Below, in pieces: positions 53,444 through 62,315 of a stretch of DNA of 64,000 nucleotides; position 1 is the stretch's first letter, and the number at the start of each line of letters is the position of its first letter. The notes beneath the pieces were generated by a model that was given only the letters and a program-made list of their open reading frames with translations, searched no databases and was not told the origin of the DNA. Source of the DNA: Hyphomonas sp. BRH_c22 (GTDB taxonomy: Bacteria; Pseudomonadota; Alphaproteobacteria; Caulobacterales; Hyphomonadaceae); NCBI RefSeq assembly GCF_000961795.1, contig NZ_LADU01000122.1:46259-110258 (forward strand), in the 5' to 3' direction. The position numbers were made by a program, and so were the translations under genes.

Positions 53444-55084
53444 TCAATCCTGTGGGAAGGTCCCGTTGAAAGTTCTTGCGGTAACCCCCGGGTAGCTTCG
53501 CAGCGGATCGGCTTCAAAGCCTGCTTGGCGAAAGCGCTCTATGGATGATGACAGAAAGCTGTCGTCGCAGAAAATATTGGCACGCACAGTGGTGACGTGA
53601 TCAAATCGTTCAGCTAACTGATCAATCGAAAGTTCCGACACGTCGTCTTCTGCAACGATGCGCGCAAGGCTCTCTTCAAGATGGGGAAGCCGAGCCGTAG
53701 CGGGCATGCCGTACAGCTTGCGCCATTGCGCATTTGTCACGGGCAACAGATTATTATTTGAACGCAGGAACAGGATGCTAGTGTCTGGAGCATAGAAGCT
53801 AACGGCAGGATGACTGAAGGGCTCGCAAAGGACAATTGCGCTGCGATCACCTCCGGGACTTTCGGCGACCGCCGACCTCCAGTCCTGTACAATATGTGCC
53901 CCGTAATGGTCTTTATCCTTGCCACGGCCGAGATAGCTCGCTGATGACACAAGGCTCAATGAAATCGCGATACACGCGATCAAAATGGCGACGAACCGCG
54001 ACCTCAGAAATGCAAGAACGACTCCGACGCTGAGCGCGCCACCGAATATGGCAGGCAATACTGTTCGCTCCATGAAGATCGGCTTGTATACGAAGCCGAA
54101 CATCCAAATAAAGAATGGGAAGGCGATCAGATGGAAGCAGACGACCGTGAGCAACGTACCGCCGCGTCGCAAGGCAATGATGGTGCCAGTTCCGATTATA
54201 GCCAGATACGCCAAGGCTCCTGGAACACTGATATTGTTGGGTAGAATCGTTACAAGAAGCGTCCTGATCGCCTCAATCGGACGGGCTTGTTCCAGCCAGG
54301 TAAAGTCAGCCGAGGTTGAGAAAAGCGTCATGAGCCAGGGAAGCCAGGCAAGAACGACCAGTCCATTCAACACGACAAGCCTCAGGCAAAATCGAACCAG
54401 CTCCCTTGGGCTGGTAAAAAGCACAACAAGCGCCCAGGCCATGTTTGCAGATGCGATATAGAATACAGCTGAGTTGTGCGTGTACAGCGCCGCGACGGCC
54501 GCGATGTTATAAGTCGCTAACCAGCCCAGCAATGTTGTCCTGTTGGGAACGGGATCATCCGAGCGCAGAGCCTGCACCACTTGGAAAAGCGCTGAGTAAG
54601 AGAGAAGAAGAAAGGCCGACAAGAGCGCATAATTGCGGCCATCATCCGCATAGACCAGGCTTGTGTAAGAGGTTGCACTCAGTGCCAAAGTCACGAGTGC
54701 TCCGACATTGCCGATCAGCCATTTGGTCAGGAAATAAACGACCAGCAGGGTAAAAGTTGACGCCAGCGCCGACGCAATGCGCACAGTTGCTTCGCTTAAA
54801 CCGAAGGCGAAAAAAACTTTTACCAGCGAATAGAACAAAGGCGGATGGACATCGAACGGAACGCCCCAGAGGTGAGCAAAAGGCAGCTGTGCAACTGAAA
54901 GCGTGTACGCCTCATCCGCCCAGAGGGAGTCATGAGACAGCGTAGCCAGGCGCAGAAATGCACCGAGGACGAGCAGCATGGCAAGGCCGGTATACTCAGT
55001 TCGTGCAGACACATGACGGGGAGCGTCAAGCAGAAGACTATCTGCCTTCCGTATATGCCAGTCCAGGCGACCAGGATGTATCAA
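53444..55084 (-). CDS. GT39-like integral membrane glycosyltransferase
   Basis: A 546-residue protein with about ten membrane helices. The N-terminal SLWADEAYTLSVAQLPFAHL, with its acidic catalytic-type DE, and VHPPLFYSLVKVFF fit the PMT/ArnT-like GT39/GT83 superfamily, which uses polyprenyl-phosphate sugars. Starts with a TTG overlapping the gtrA-like stop (TTGA). In Gtr-type cassettes the third gene decides which sugar is added. Acceptor unknown. Confidence 0.8.
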   Translation of the reverse strand: MIHPGRLDWHIRKADSLLLDAPRHVSARTEYTGLAMLLVLGAFLRLATLSHDSLWADEAYTLSVAQLPFAHLWGVPFDVHPPLFYSLVKVFFAFGLSEATVRIASALASTFTLLVVYFLTKWLIGNVGALVTLALSATSYTSLVYADDGRNYALLSAFLLLSYSALFQVVQALRSDDPVPNRTTLLGWLATYNIAAVAALYTHNSAVFYIASANMAWALVVLFTSPRELVRFCLRLVVLNGLVVLAWLPWLMTLFSTSADFTWLEQARPIEAIRTLLVTILPNNISVPGALAYLAIIGTGTIIALRRGGTLLTVVCFHLIAFPFFIWMFGFVYKPIFMERTVLPAIFGGALSVGVVLAFLRSRFVAILIACIAISLSLVSSASYLGRGKDKDHYGAHIVQDWRSAVAESPGGDRSAIVLCEPFSHPAVSFYAPDTSILFLRSNNNLLPVTNAQWRKLYGMPATARLPHLEESLARIVAEDDVSELSIDQLAERFDHVTTVRANIFCDDSFLSSSIERFRQAGFEADPLRSYPGVTARTFNGTFPQD

Positions 55085-55503
55085 CGCGACGATCCCCTGA
55101 AGGCCCAGAACTTGCTCGCAATAAACAGGAATCCGGCAACTCCAAGAATGGTCAGGCCAAAGACAATCCGCGGAGGACAGCCGAGTGTTTCCACGAACAG
55201 CACCACGCTGGCCTGGTTGAGCAAAAATCCCGTCATCGCAAGAACAACAAACCGACCCGCTGATTGCCGCGTCAGATCAGAACCCCGACCATAGCGCTTA
55301 GCAGAGAATGTAAAAAAGGCATGCCCAACATAGCTGATGGGCAAAGCCGCCAGGAAGGCAAGAATGTTCGCGCGCGATGCACCCAGGCCAGCGTGTTCTA
55401 TCAGCCAAATGGCGGTGCCAAAGTGTGTCAGGGAGGCGGCAAGACCAACCGCGCCAAAACAGGCCAATTCCACGGTGCGCCGGTCCAGTTTCAATGGGTT
55501 CAT
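55081..55503 (-). CDS. GtrA-like flippase
   Basis: A 140-residue protein with four membrane helices, matching GtrA: ELACFGAVGLAASLTHFGTA, ANILAFLAALPISYVGHAFF, SAGRFVVLAMTGFLLNQ and FLFIASKFWAFRGSS. It is thought to flip undecaprenyl-phosphate sugar to the periplasm. Overlaps both neighbours by four bases. Confidence 0.88.
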   Translation of the reverse strand: MNPLKLDRRTVELACFGAVGLAASLTHFGTAIWLIEHAGLGASRANILAFLAALPISYVGHAFFTFSAKRYGRGSDLTRQSAGRFVVLAMTGFLLNQASVVLFVETLGCPPRIVFGLTILGVAGFLFIASKFWAFRGSSR

Positions 55504-56507
55504 TTTCTGGCCGTTTCTGGCGGCCCGCCGACCGGCACATCTGGCAATGAAGTCGCATTGCTGTCGATACTTGCCTCAAATCCTTCCATCTCGTTGATCA
55601 GGTATATTGGCCGCTGCTTGACCTCTATGAAGATACGGGAAATATATTCACCCATTGCCCCCATGCTGATCAGAATAATCCCATTGAACAATAGAATGAT
55701 GCTCAGCGTGGACGCATAGCCAGGCGTATCTATGCCCGTCAAAATCGTTCGAGCGATGAGAAACGCCATGAAGATGATGGCGACCATGCTCACAAGGAAG
55801 CCAAAATAGGACCATATCTTCAGTGGCAGGGAGCTGAAGGAAAAAATGCCATCAAGCGCAAAATTCCACAATTTCAGATAATTGAACTTGGTGCTCCCCG
55901 CAGCACGTTGCGGACGGGTATAGTCGAGGGTGATCTGGCGAAAGCCGACCCAGGCGAACAGACCTTTCATGAAGCGGGAGCGTTCGGGAAGTTGCTTCAG
56001 CGCGTCCACCACGATCCGGTCCATCAGCCGGTAGTCACCGACATTCTTGGGGATTGCCGGCTTGGCCATTCTGGAAAACAGTTCATAGAACCAACGGGAT
56101 GTCGCACGTTTCAACACGCTGTCGCTCTGACGATCCATCCGACGGGCCAGTACAACCTGAGCGCCGTCCCGCCAGGCCTTCACCATGGCGTCGAGCAATT
56201 CCGGCGGGTCCTGAAGGTCTGCGTCCATAGGAATGACGGCACGTCCTGAGGCTATATCGACCCCGGCGGAAAGCGCGGCTTCCTTTCCGAAGTTACGCGA
56301 TAGATTGACAATCTTGATATTCGGGTTTTCGGAGCGATGTGCGCGCAGCAAACTGAACGTGTCGTCTTTGCTACCATCATTCACGCAGACGATTTCATAG
56401 GAGACTGTGACGTCTTCCAAGATGGGCACAACTGTTTCAAAAAAATGCGCACAGTTTTCCGCCTCATTGTACCAAGGCACAATGATCGATATTTCCGGTT
56501 TTTGCAT
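55500..56507 (-). CDS. GT2 polyprenyl-phosphate glycosyltransferase (GtrB-like)
   Basis: A 335-residue protein: a GT-A domain with ISIIVPWYNEAENC, VNDGSKDDTF, PMDADLQDPPELLD (DxD) and NVGDYRLMDRIVVDAL, followed by two C-terminal membrane helices (about 228-255 and 268-295). This is the DPM1/ArnC/GtrB type that loads a sugar on undecaprenyl phosphate. It is the first gene of the GtrB-GtrA-GT39 cassette. Confidence 0.92.
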   Translation of the reverse strand: MQKPEISIIVPWYNEAENCAHFFETVVPILEDVTVSYEIVCVNDGSKDDTFSLLRAHRSENPNIKIVNLSRNFGKEAALSAGVDIASGRAVIPMDADLQDPPELLDAMVKAWRDGAQVVLARRMDRQSDSVLKRATSRWFYELFSRMAKPAIPKNVGDYRLMDRIVVDALKQLPERSRFMKGLFAWVGFRQITLDYTRPQRAAGSTKFNYLKLWNFALDGIFSFSSLPLKIWSYFGFLVSMVAIIFMAFLIARTILTGIDTPGYASTLSIILLFNGIILISMGAMGEYISRIFIEVKQRPIYLINEMEGFEASIDSNATSLPDVPVGGPPETARK

Positions 56508-57008
56508 ATCTCGACCCTGTACGATTGAAAGTCCCGGTTGCTGTCTGCCGGTTCACACGCCCGGCCCATGCGCTCGGTGAACATCAAGTGTGAAGCCTTT
56601 ATGAGCATGACTAAGTGCAAGTCCAATACCACATACCCGGCTTCGTCGTGATCGTCGAACCATGGATGGCAGGCTTGCTTCAGACCTGAACATCTGTGTT
56701 CGAAAAGCATAGGTTCTGCCCTGGAAGTCGATCGCGCCAATAACTCGGGATCGAGGAACCCGTATCCGGGCCACATTGATGAGAGCCAAACTCCCCATCG
56801 ACCTGCCTTCTTTCTCGTCCATTGTCGACCCTCCCAGCCTCGAAGGAACCAACCATACAATCAAGTGGGCGAAAGATCCTGAAGGTTATCAGAGGCAATG
56901 CCACTTCGTCGGGAACGAATAGCCGAATACATAAAGAACCCCGAGCGTTCAACTCGGGGCTCTTGATTAATGCACGCTCAAACTGAGGACGCGAAGATTT
57001 TGGCTAAA
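56508..57008. other. intergenic region with a terminator at 56939-56959
   Basis: About 500 bases without a supported gene. CCCCGAG at 56939-56945 pairs with CTCGGGG at 56953-56959; read on the minus strand it is followed by TTCTTTATG, so it ends the TPR gene's transcript. The rest should hold the promoter for the glycosylation cassette (minus). A 90-codon open frame (56680-56952) has no family match and no ribosome site. Confidence 0.6.
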
Positions 57009-58409
57009 TCAAGTGCCCTGCCCTTTGCACTCTGGCGTGGCGTTGAACTTGGCTTCGGCAGCTTCCAGACGATCCTTGATCGTCTTGCAATTCTCCGGGA
57101 GATTCTCTTCTCCGAGAACAGCGAGCCGCTTACAGATTTTCGCCTCGTTCTCTACGTTGAGCCAGGCAGACTGAACTTCGAAACAGACGAGAGCACGTTT
57201 GGTGTTCTCCTCCGAGTTCATGAAGTCGATCCAGCTACGCCCTGCAGTATTGCCTGCCGTCTTGAAGGATTCCCGCGCCCCGGAGCGATCACCACGCTCA
57301 TAGCGCGACTGCCCGATCAGAACGTAAGCGTTGCCGCGATCCTTGACGCCGCCCATGCTTATCGCCTTGGTAAGTGCTTCTTCCGATTCTTTCCACTTCT
57401 GGAGGTCGGCATAGGAGCGACCGAGACGTTCATACATCGCACCGCCACCGCCGGCATCAGCAGCCTGCTTGATGACCGGGATAGCCTTTTCGTGTTCACG
57501 TGCAACCTGATAAAGGTTCGCCAGCAGCTCAAGCCGCTCCAGGTTCTTCGTGATGCGCCCCGCATTCATCTCTTTCTCGAGAATGCGCGCGGCATGATAC
57601 GGCGCGTTAAAGCGATTGTAGAAGTTCACGATGCGCATGAGCTCGTCCTGCGTCGTCAAAAGACCACCAAGATACATCGCTTTTTGAACTTCGAATGCCT
57701 TGCGCTCTTCATTATCCGCAAAATAGTTGCCTGCGATCGCATCCCAGTATTTCCGCTCAGTCGGATTGCGCTCTACGAGCACCTCCAGAACCTCGGCCAT
57801 TTTCGCCTTTTCGTCAGTCTGGTTGTAAAGGAACAACAAGAGATCATAGACTTCCTGCTTGAAGTTCGATCCGTCTTCACGGCGAACCTCCTCAGCCCAG
57901 CGGACCGCTTCCTTGAACTTGTCTGCACGCTGATTAAGGACAGCCAGTTGCCACTTTTGCGTGCGGTCTGGCTTGCCACCAGCCTGCTGCCACTTGTTCA
58001 TATATTCAAGCGCTTTGACGAGATCTTCTTCCTGAAGATAGATCTGGGCAATATTGTAATAGGTCTGCGCAGCGTCCGCTTCTGGAATGTAGCCCTTGTT
58101 CAGAGCTGTCAGAAGATCCTGCACCGCACCTTTGCGATCACCGTTCTCGATCTTGATGTAAGCAGACAGCTTGATGACAGCGCCTTCTTCGTAGCAATTC
58201 AAAGGCTGAGAGCGCAGTGAATTGAGTTTCGCAATCGCGGTCGCAAAATCCTTTTTGACCATCGCTGCCTGTTCGGCCTCGAGATAGGTCTGTCCCGTTT
58301 TCGAGGTGAATTCTGTCTCGGTACAAGCCTGCGCCAGCGCGGCACCCGCTCCCATCGTGACCATCAGGCCCACGACAACGGCGCTCTTGAGAGTTGCTCT
58401 AATTCCCAT
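57009..58409 (-). CDS. periplasmic TPR-repeat protein of a TonB system
   Basis: A 466-residue protein from the ATG at 58409 (AGGAGAGGAAAG upstream). Signal peptide ends near ALAQA. It has at least six TPR-like helix pairs (for example YYNIAQIYLQEEDLVKALEY, MYERLGRSYADLQKWKESEE, AYVLIGQSRYERGDRSGARE). In Vibrio-type TonB2/TonB3 clusters a TPR protein follows tonB. A strong terminator lies between tonB and this gene, so it has its own promoter in 58410-58780. Confidence 0.85.
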   Translation of the reverse strand: MGIRATLKSAVVVGLMVTMGAGAALAQACTETEFTSKTGQTYLEAEQAAMVKKDFATAIAKLNSLRSQPLNCYEEGAVIKLSAYIKIENGDRKGAVQDLLTALNKGYIPEADAAQTYYNIAQIYLQEEDLVKALEYMNKWQQAGGKPDRTQKWQLAVLNQRADKFKEAVRWAEEVRREDGSNFKQEVYDLLLFLYNQTDEKAKMAEVLEVLVERNPTERKYWDAIAGNYFADNEERKAFEVQKAMYLGGLLTTQDELMRIVNFYNRFNAPYHAARILEKEMNAGRITKNLERLELLANLYQVAREHEKAIPVIKQAADAGGGGAMYERLGRSYADLQKWKESEEALTKAISMGGVKDRGNAYVLIGQSRYERGDRSGARESFKTAGNTAGRSWIDFMNSEENTKRALVCFEVQSAWLNVENEAKICKRLAVLGEENLPENCKTIKDRLEAAEAKFNATPECKGQGT

Positions 58410-58784
58410 CTTTCCTCTCCTGACCGCGCTGCTCGCGGCGTTTGGCCCAATCAATCGGAATTGTTGGGCGGGATCAAGAACTTCTGCGCGAAAAATGAAG
58501 CTATTTCACAGCGCGCTTCTGCCCGATTTAAGGTGTGCGTATCCATAACTTTATGGGTCGCTATCACCCGTTTCGTCAATGTAATTCGTCATCCGACATC
58601 TCGCCATTCATCACTCATCACGAGATGAGAGCAGGAATGCTCCGACTGACACCGCACAGGCAGACTCTGCTCGAACGGAACGAAGGTAATCAAGTTCGAC
58701 AATGTTACCTTATATCATTTTCGCCGCTTTCACTCAAGCCATCCTCAAACCAGGTCGACCAGAGCTCACACCCCCACCGGTTTC
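58410..58784 (-). promoter_or_regulatory. promoter region of the TPR gene
   Basis: About 375 bases between the terminator after tonB and the TPR gene start. It has no supported gene. Since the terminator should block read-through, a promoter for the TPR gene is expected here; I could not assign exact boxes. Confidence 0.4.
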
Positions 58785-58816
58785 CAAAAAAAGAGCGCCC
58801 CAAGGGAGCGCTCTTG
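58785..58816 (-). terminator. strong terminator after tonB
   Basis: On the minus strand AAGAGCGC...GCGCTCTT (58792-58799 with 58809-58816) is followed by seven T residues, a textbook Rho-independent terminator, 31 bases after the tonB stop. Confidence 0.85.
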
Positions 58817-58846
58817 ATTGAGTGAGGAGCCTATGCAGGTCCGATC

Positions 58847-59470
58847 CTATTGGAGTTTGAATTCGAGCGGATACACAACATTCTTGCGCTCTGCTGCTTT
58901 GCCCCGAATGATCTTCGGTGCGAATTCAACTCGGGAAACGGCCCGTTCAGCTTCGCGCGTAAACATGTCGTTCGTGCACGTTGCCTGGACATTGTAGGGG
59001 CGCCCGCGCGTGTCCACATCGAAACGGACATCGCAGTTTCCTTCAATGCCGCGCTCTGCCGCACGTTGCGGGAACGAAGGCGTTGGTGGACGAATAGGTT
59101 GAGCGTCCCGGTCGGAAATAGCCACCGGGTCGATCGCAAGCGACTGCATCCGGCCGAGGTTCAGCTCCGTTGGCGCGGCGCCCGCGATTTTCGGAGTCGG
59201 AAGGTTGATCTGCGACTTGGTCGCTGACACTTTCGGTGGCGGTGGCGGCTTCGCAGCTGAATCAAGACGCTTCGGCTTGGAGCGCTGGCGTGTCCGGATT
59301 TCGCTGTCCTGCTGCTGTGGTGTGATCGCCGAAAGAACCCGCTGCTCACCCTTATCAACCCTGATTTCGGTGACGTTGATCAACGAACTCATAAGAATGA
59401 AGAGCAAGTAGACGATCGGCACCGCAATCGCGAATGCCACCACTAACCTGAGAAAAGGACTGTTGAACAT
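58847..59470 (-). CDS. tonB: TonB-family energy transducer
   Basis: A 207-residue protein: an N-terminal membrane anchor (LRLVVAFAIAVPIVYLLFIL), a proline-rich part with KPPPPPKVS, and a C-terminal TonB domain (PTPSFPQRAAERGIEGNCDV, RGRPYNVQATCTND, FAPKIIRGKAAERKNVVYPL). The short linker is typical of TonB2-type proteins. It passes proton-motive energy from ExbBD to outer-membrane receptors. Confidence 0.92.
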   Translation of the reverse strand: MFNSPFLRLVVAFAIAVPIVYLLFILMSSLINVTEIRVDKGEQRVLSAITPQQQDSEIRTRQRSKPKRLDSAAKPPPPPKVSATKSQINLPTPKIAGAAPTELNLGRMQSLAIDPVAISDRDAQPIRPPTPSFPQRAAERGIEGNCDVRFDVDTRGRPYNVQATCTNDMFTREAERAVSRVEFAPKIIRGKAAERKNVVYPLEFKLQ

Positions 59471-59481
59471 GTCTTGGTCTC

Positions 59482-59901
59482 CTACTCTCGCTTGGCCGAA
59501 ATATTGATGACCGTCGCGCCGTCGATCTTGTTGATCGTTTCCATCACGTCGACAAGCACTTCGGCTTGCGAATCCACATCGGCTTGAACGACGACCTCAC
59601 CCAACGGATTGTCCTCACGCAATTGCTTGAACGTAAAGCCCATTTCGTTCGGATCGACCTTCTTTTTGTCGATGTAGATTTCACTGTCCTTGTTGATTGC
59701 GATGAGGATCGCAAGCGGTTTGACCTGGGCTTTGTTGTCCACTTCCGGACGAACGATTGGAACCCCGGGCTCCTTGATGAACTGGGCTGTCACAATGAAG
59801 AAGATCAGAAGAATGAACACAACGTCCAGCATGGGCGTCAAGTTGACGTCGTCTTCCGCTCCTCCGCCGCCACTGGCGGACTGGCGTTTTCTGCGTGCCA
59901 T
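59482..59901 (-). CDS. exbD: ExbD (second copy)
   Basis: A 139-residue protein with one membrane helix bearing the conserved aspartate: VNLTPMLDVVFILLIFFIVT. The periplasmic part is LAILIAINKDSEIYIDKKKV and GEVVVQADVDSQAEVLVDVM. It differs strongly from the first ExbD downstream of the helix. 15 bases follow the first exbD stop. Confidence 0.92.
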   Translation of the reverse strand: MARRKRQSASGGGGAEDDVNLTPMLDVVFILLIFFIVTAQFIKEPGVPIVRPEVDNKAQVKPLAILIAINKDSEIYIDKKKVDPNEMGFTFKQLREDNPLGEVVVQADVDSQAEVLVDVMETINKIDGATVINISAKRE

Positions 59902-59916
59902 GTCTTGTCGCTCCTC

Positions 59917-60336
59917 TTATTCTACTGCTGTCAGGACAAGGTTAACCCGGTCCATATAGCCAGCGTTGTAAGCTGCATCCCGGATCAGAACGATAACACC
60001 GCTCTTGGCCTTGGGATGGGCCTGGATAACGACGGCACTCTCCGGCGTCTCGGCCCGGACACGCTCAATATTCGCCCGAACCGAACCGATGTCTGTCGCG
60101 CGCCCGTTCACGGTGATGAGGTTTGACTCGTCAATCAGGATCAGGATGGCGGGCACCTGTTTGTCTGGCTCCTGTTCCGGAGCAGGCGGAGGTGGAGGTT
60201 CAAGTCCCAGCGCCTCTTCCTGAGCAAACGTTGCCGTCACAATGAAGAAGATCAGAAGAATGAACACCACGTCCAGCATCGGCGTGAGATCGACATTGGC
60301 TTCGTCCACATTTCTTGTTTTGCGTCCGCGCATCAA
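59917..60336 (-). CDS. exbD: ExbD (first copy)
   Basis: A 139-residue protein with the same membrane motif (VDLTPMLDVVFILLIFFIVT) and a proline-rich segment LEPPPPPAPEQEPDK after it. Overlaps exbB by four bases (ATGA). The two ExbDs may form the ExbD dimer inside the ExbB pentamer as a heterodimer (inference). Confidence 0.92.
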   Translation of the reverse strand: MMRGRKTRNVDEANVDLTPMLDVVFILLIFFIVTATFAQEEALGLEPPPPPAPEQEPDKQVPAILILIDESNLITVNGRATDIGSVRANIERVRAETPESAVVIQAHPKAKSGVIVLIRDAAYNAGYMDRVNLVLTAVE

Positions 60337-60842
60337 CCGATCTCCATCTCGTCTTCAACCCACTGGACAGACCTGTTCACGCGGCGATCCATGCCGGATG
60401 TGAAGAGAATGCCAGAAAGCGACGCGACCATGCCGGCCATTGTCGGGATCGTGGCACGCGACACACCGGCCGACATGGCCTTAGCATCCGCGCCATTGGT
60501 GATGGCCATGACGTCAAACACAGCCACCATCCCTGTCACCGTTCCAAGCAGGCCGAGAAGCGGCGCGAGCGCCACCATGGCCTTGGTCAACTGAACGTTC
60601 TGTTCGGCTTTCAAACGAACTTCAGACACCAGCTTGTCTTTCACCCAATGGGCTAATGTTGATTTCCGATCGGAGCGCGAGCGCCACTCCGCGATCGCTT
60701 CCGCGGCCACCTGCTTGTGAGCGAACCTGAAATAGAACAACCGTTCCAGGATAAGTGCCCACATGAAGAATGTTGCTGCCATAATGACAATCAACACGGG
60801 ACCGCCACGATCGAGGAAAGCTTGTAGATCTGCAAAACCCAT
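60333..60842 (-). CDS. exbB: ExbB-type proton channel subunit
   Basis: A 169-residue MotA/TolQ/ExbB protein with three membrane helices: FLDRGGPVLIVIMAATFFMW, then VALAPLLGLLGTVTGMVAVF and the C-terminal SRATIPTMAGMVASLSGILF. Length equals ExbB2 of Vibrio-like TonB2 systems. Confidence 0.92.
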   Translation of the reverse strand: MGFADLQAFLDRGGPVLIVIMAATFFMWALILERLFYFRFAHKQVAAEAIAEWRSRSDRKSTLAHWVKDKLVSEVRLKAEQNVQLTKAMVALAPLLGLLGTVTGMVAVFDVMAITNGADAKAMSAGVSRATIPTMAGMVASLSGILFTSGMDRRVNRSVQWVEDEMEIG

Positions 60843-60881
60843 ATCGGGTTCCTCCTCCTCGAGTGAAACGAGGGGGATGGC

Positions 60882-62282
60882 TTACGCCATCGCCCCGCGC
60901 AGGGATTCCGCTTTCTCGGCAACCAGGCCAGCAGCCTGCTCGTCGAGGATTTGCTGGTTGGCACGCGCCATCGACGAGGCAACAGCGTGGATCAGCAAGA
61001 GCGGAATGGCGGCCACAAGGCCAAACACGGTGGTCATAAGTGCGACCGAGATACCGCCAGCCATCAGTTTCGGATCGCCTGCACCGTAGATCGTGATCGT
61101 GGTGAAGGTAATGATCATACCGATAACCGTACCGAGAAGTCCGAGCAGAGGAGCCACAGCCGCGAACACCTTGATGATGTCGTTGAAGCGCTCAATGCGT
61201 GGAGATTCACGGAGGATCTGTTCGTCGAGTTTGAGTTCAAGCGTCTCGATGTCGGTGTTGCGGTTCGTCTCATACGCTTCGAATACGCGCGCCAGCGGGT
61301 TGCCGGTGCCTGCTTGACGGGTTTTCGCGGTTTTCCGCATCGCCCCGCCCATCGTGAAGAGCGTGAACATCTTATAGAAGCCGATCAGGATACCGATAGC
61401 CGCAAGCACGGCGATCACAGCACCAACAGGGCCACCCTGCTGGAGACGATCACTGAACTTCGGAAGGTCGCCGAGAATGCCGAACAGGTTGCCCTTCGAA
61501 GGATCAACCGGCGCGCGAACGATCTGGTCGGGGCCCGCATTGATCAGCGAACCCATTCCCGACGCGAACGCGCCAGCGGGCTGTTGCTTGAAGGCCTGCA
61601 GGAACGTGTCGCCACTGCCAGCCTTTTTCACTTCAACAAACTTCTTGCCGTTCGTTGTCGCGGCGGTGAACACGCCGACACGCATCAGCTCGGCTTCAGC
61701 GTTCGAACCGTCAGGACCGATGCCATCGACCACGGCGGTAAACGTTTTCACTTCTGACTGCGCCAGCATTTCCTGCAGCATTGCCTTCGGCAGACGTTCA
61801 AGCTGAGCCCGGTTAGGAAGTGTGCGGGCTTCGGCAATTTCTGCAATGCCTTCAACGCGGTCGGGATAGTCAAAGTTCGCAAACGAGTTCGCAATCTCTG
61901 GCATCGTTTCACCAGCTGCAGTCCGGAACTGGCCGAGCAGTTCCTGGAAGTCACCCGCCTGTTCAGATACTTGAGCTTCAAGAGCACCAAGCTCTGCTTC
62001 GTTGGCGTCAAATTCAGCGCCGAGTGCACGTCCGCGAGCCTCGACAACTGCAAGCGCATTGCGCGCCTCAGCCATCTTGGCTTCCTGGGCATTCTTGTCC
62101 TGCTGGAACTCGCGCAGGCGAGCCTGGTCAGCGGCGGACATTTCATTTGAGTCCTTGCGGATGCTGTCCAGAACCGACTTCAATGTCGCCTGTGCATCTG
62201 CAGGAGCCGCAAGTGTTACTGAGCTGAGACCGAGCAGCGTTGCCGCGCCCAGAGCCTTCAGCGAGGATTTAATATTCAACAT
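60882..62282 (-). CDS. TtpC-like MotA/TolQ/ExbB protein with large periplasmic domain
   Basis: A 466-residue protein: signal peptide (ALGAATLLGLSSVTLAAPADA), a helical periplasmic domain of about 240 residues with coiled-coil parts (NEMSAADQARLREFQQDKNA), then an ExbB-like core (APLLGLLGTVIGMIITFTTI, GISVALMTTVFGLVAAIPLL). This is the layout of TtpC of marine TonB2/TonB3 systems. It lies between the DUF3450 gene and exbB. Confidence 0.9.
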   Translation of the reverse strand: MLNIKSSLKALGAATLLGLSSVTLAAPADAQATLKSVLDSIRKDSNEMSAADQARLREFQQDKNAQEAKMAEARNALAVVEARGRALGAEFDANEAELGALEAQVSEQAGDFQELLGQFRTAAGETMPEIANSFANFDYPDRVEGIAEIAEARTLPNRAQLERLPKAMLQEMLAQSEVKTFTAVVDGIGPDGSNAEAELMRVGVFTAATTNGKKFVEVKKAGSGDTFLQAFKQQPAGAFASGMGSLINAGPDQIVRAPVDPSKGNLFGILGDLPKFSDRLQQGGPVGAVIAVLAAIGILIGFYKMFTLFTMGGAMRKTAKTRQAGTGNPLARVFEAYETNRNTDIETLELKLDEQILRESPRIERFNDIIKVFAAVAPLLGLLGTVIGMIITFTTITIYGAGDPKLMAGGISVALMTTVFGLVAAIPLLLIHAVASSMARANQQILDEQAAGLVAEKAESLRGAMA

Positions 62283-62315
62283 TTTCTGTACCTCTTGTTC
62301 CCTGGATCGCGCCGA

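Noticed and set aside
56970..58220. 416-codon open frame on the plus strand
   Set aside because: It is antisense to the TPR-repeat gene, which has a signal peptide, a ribosome site and regular repeats.
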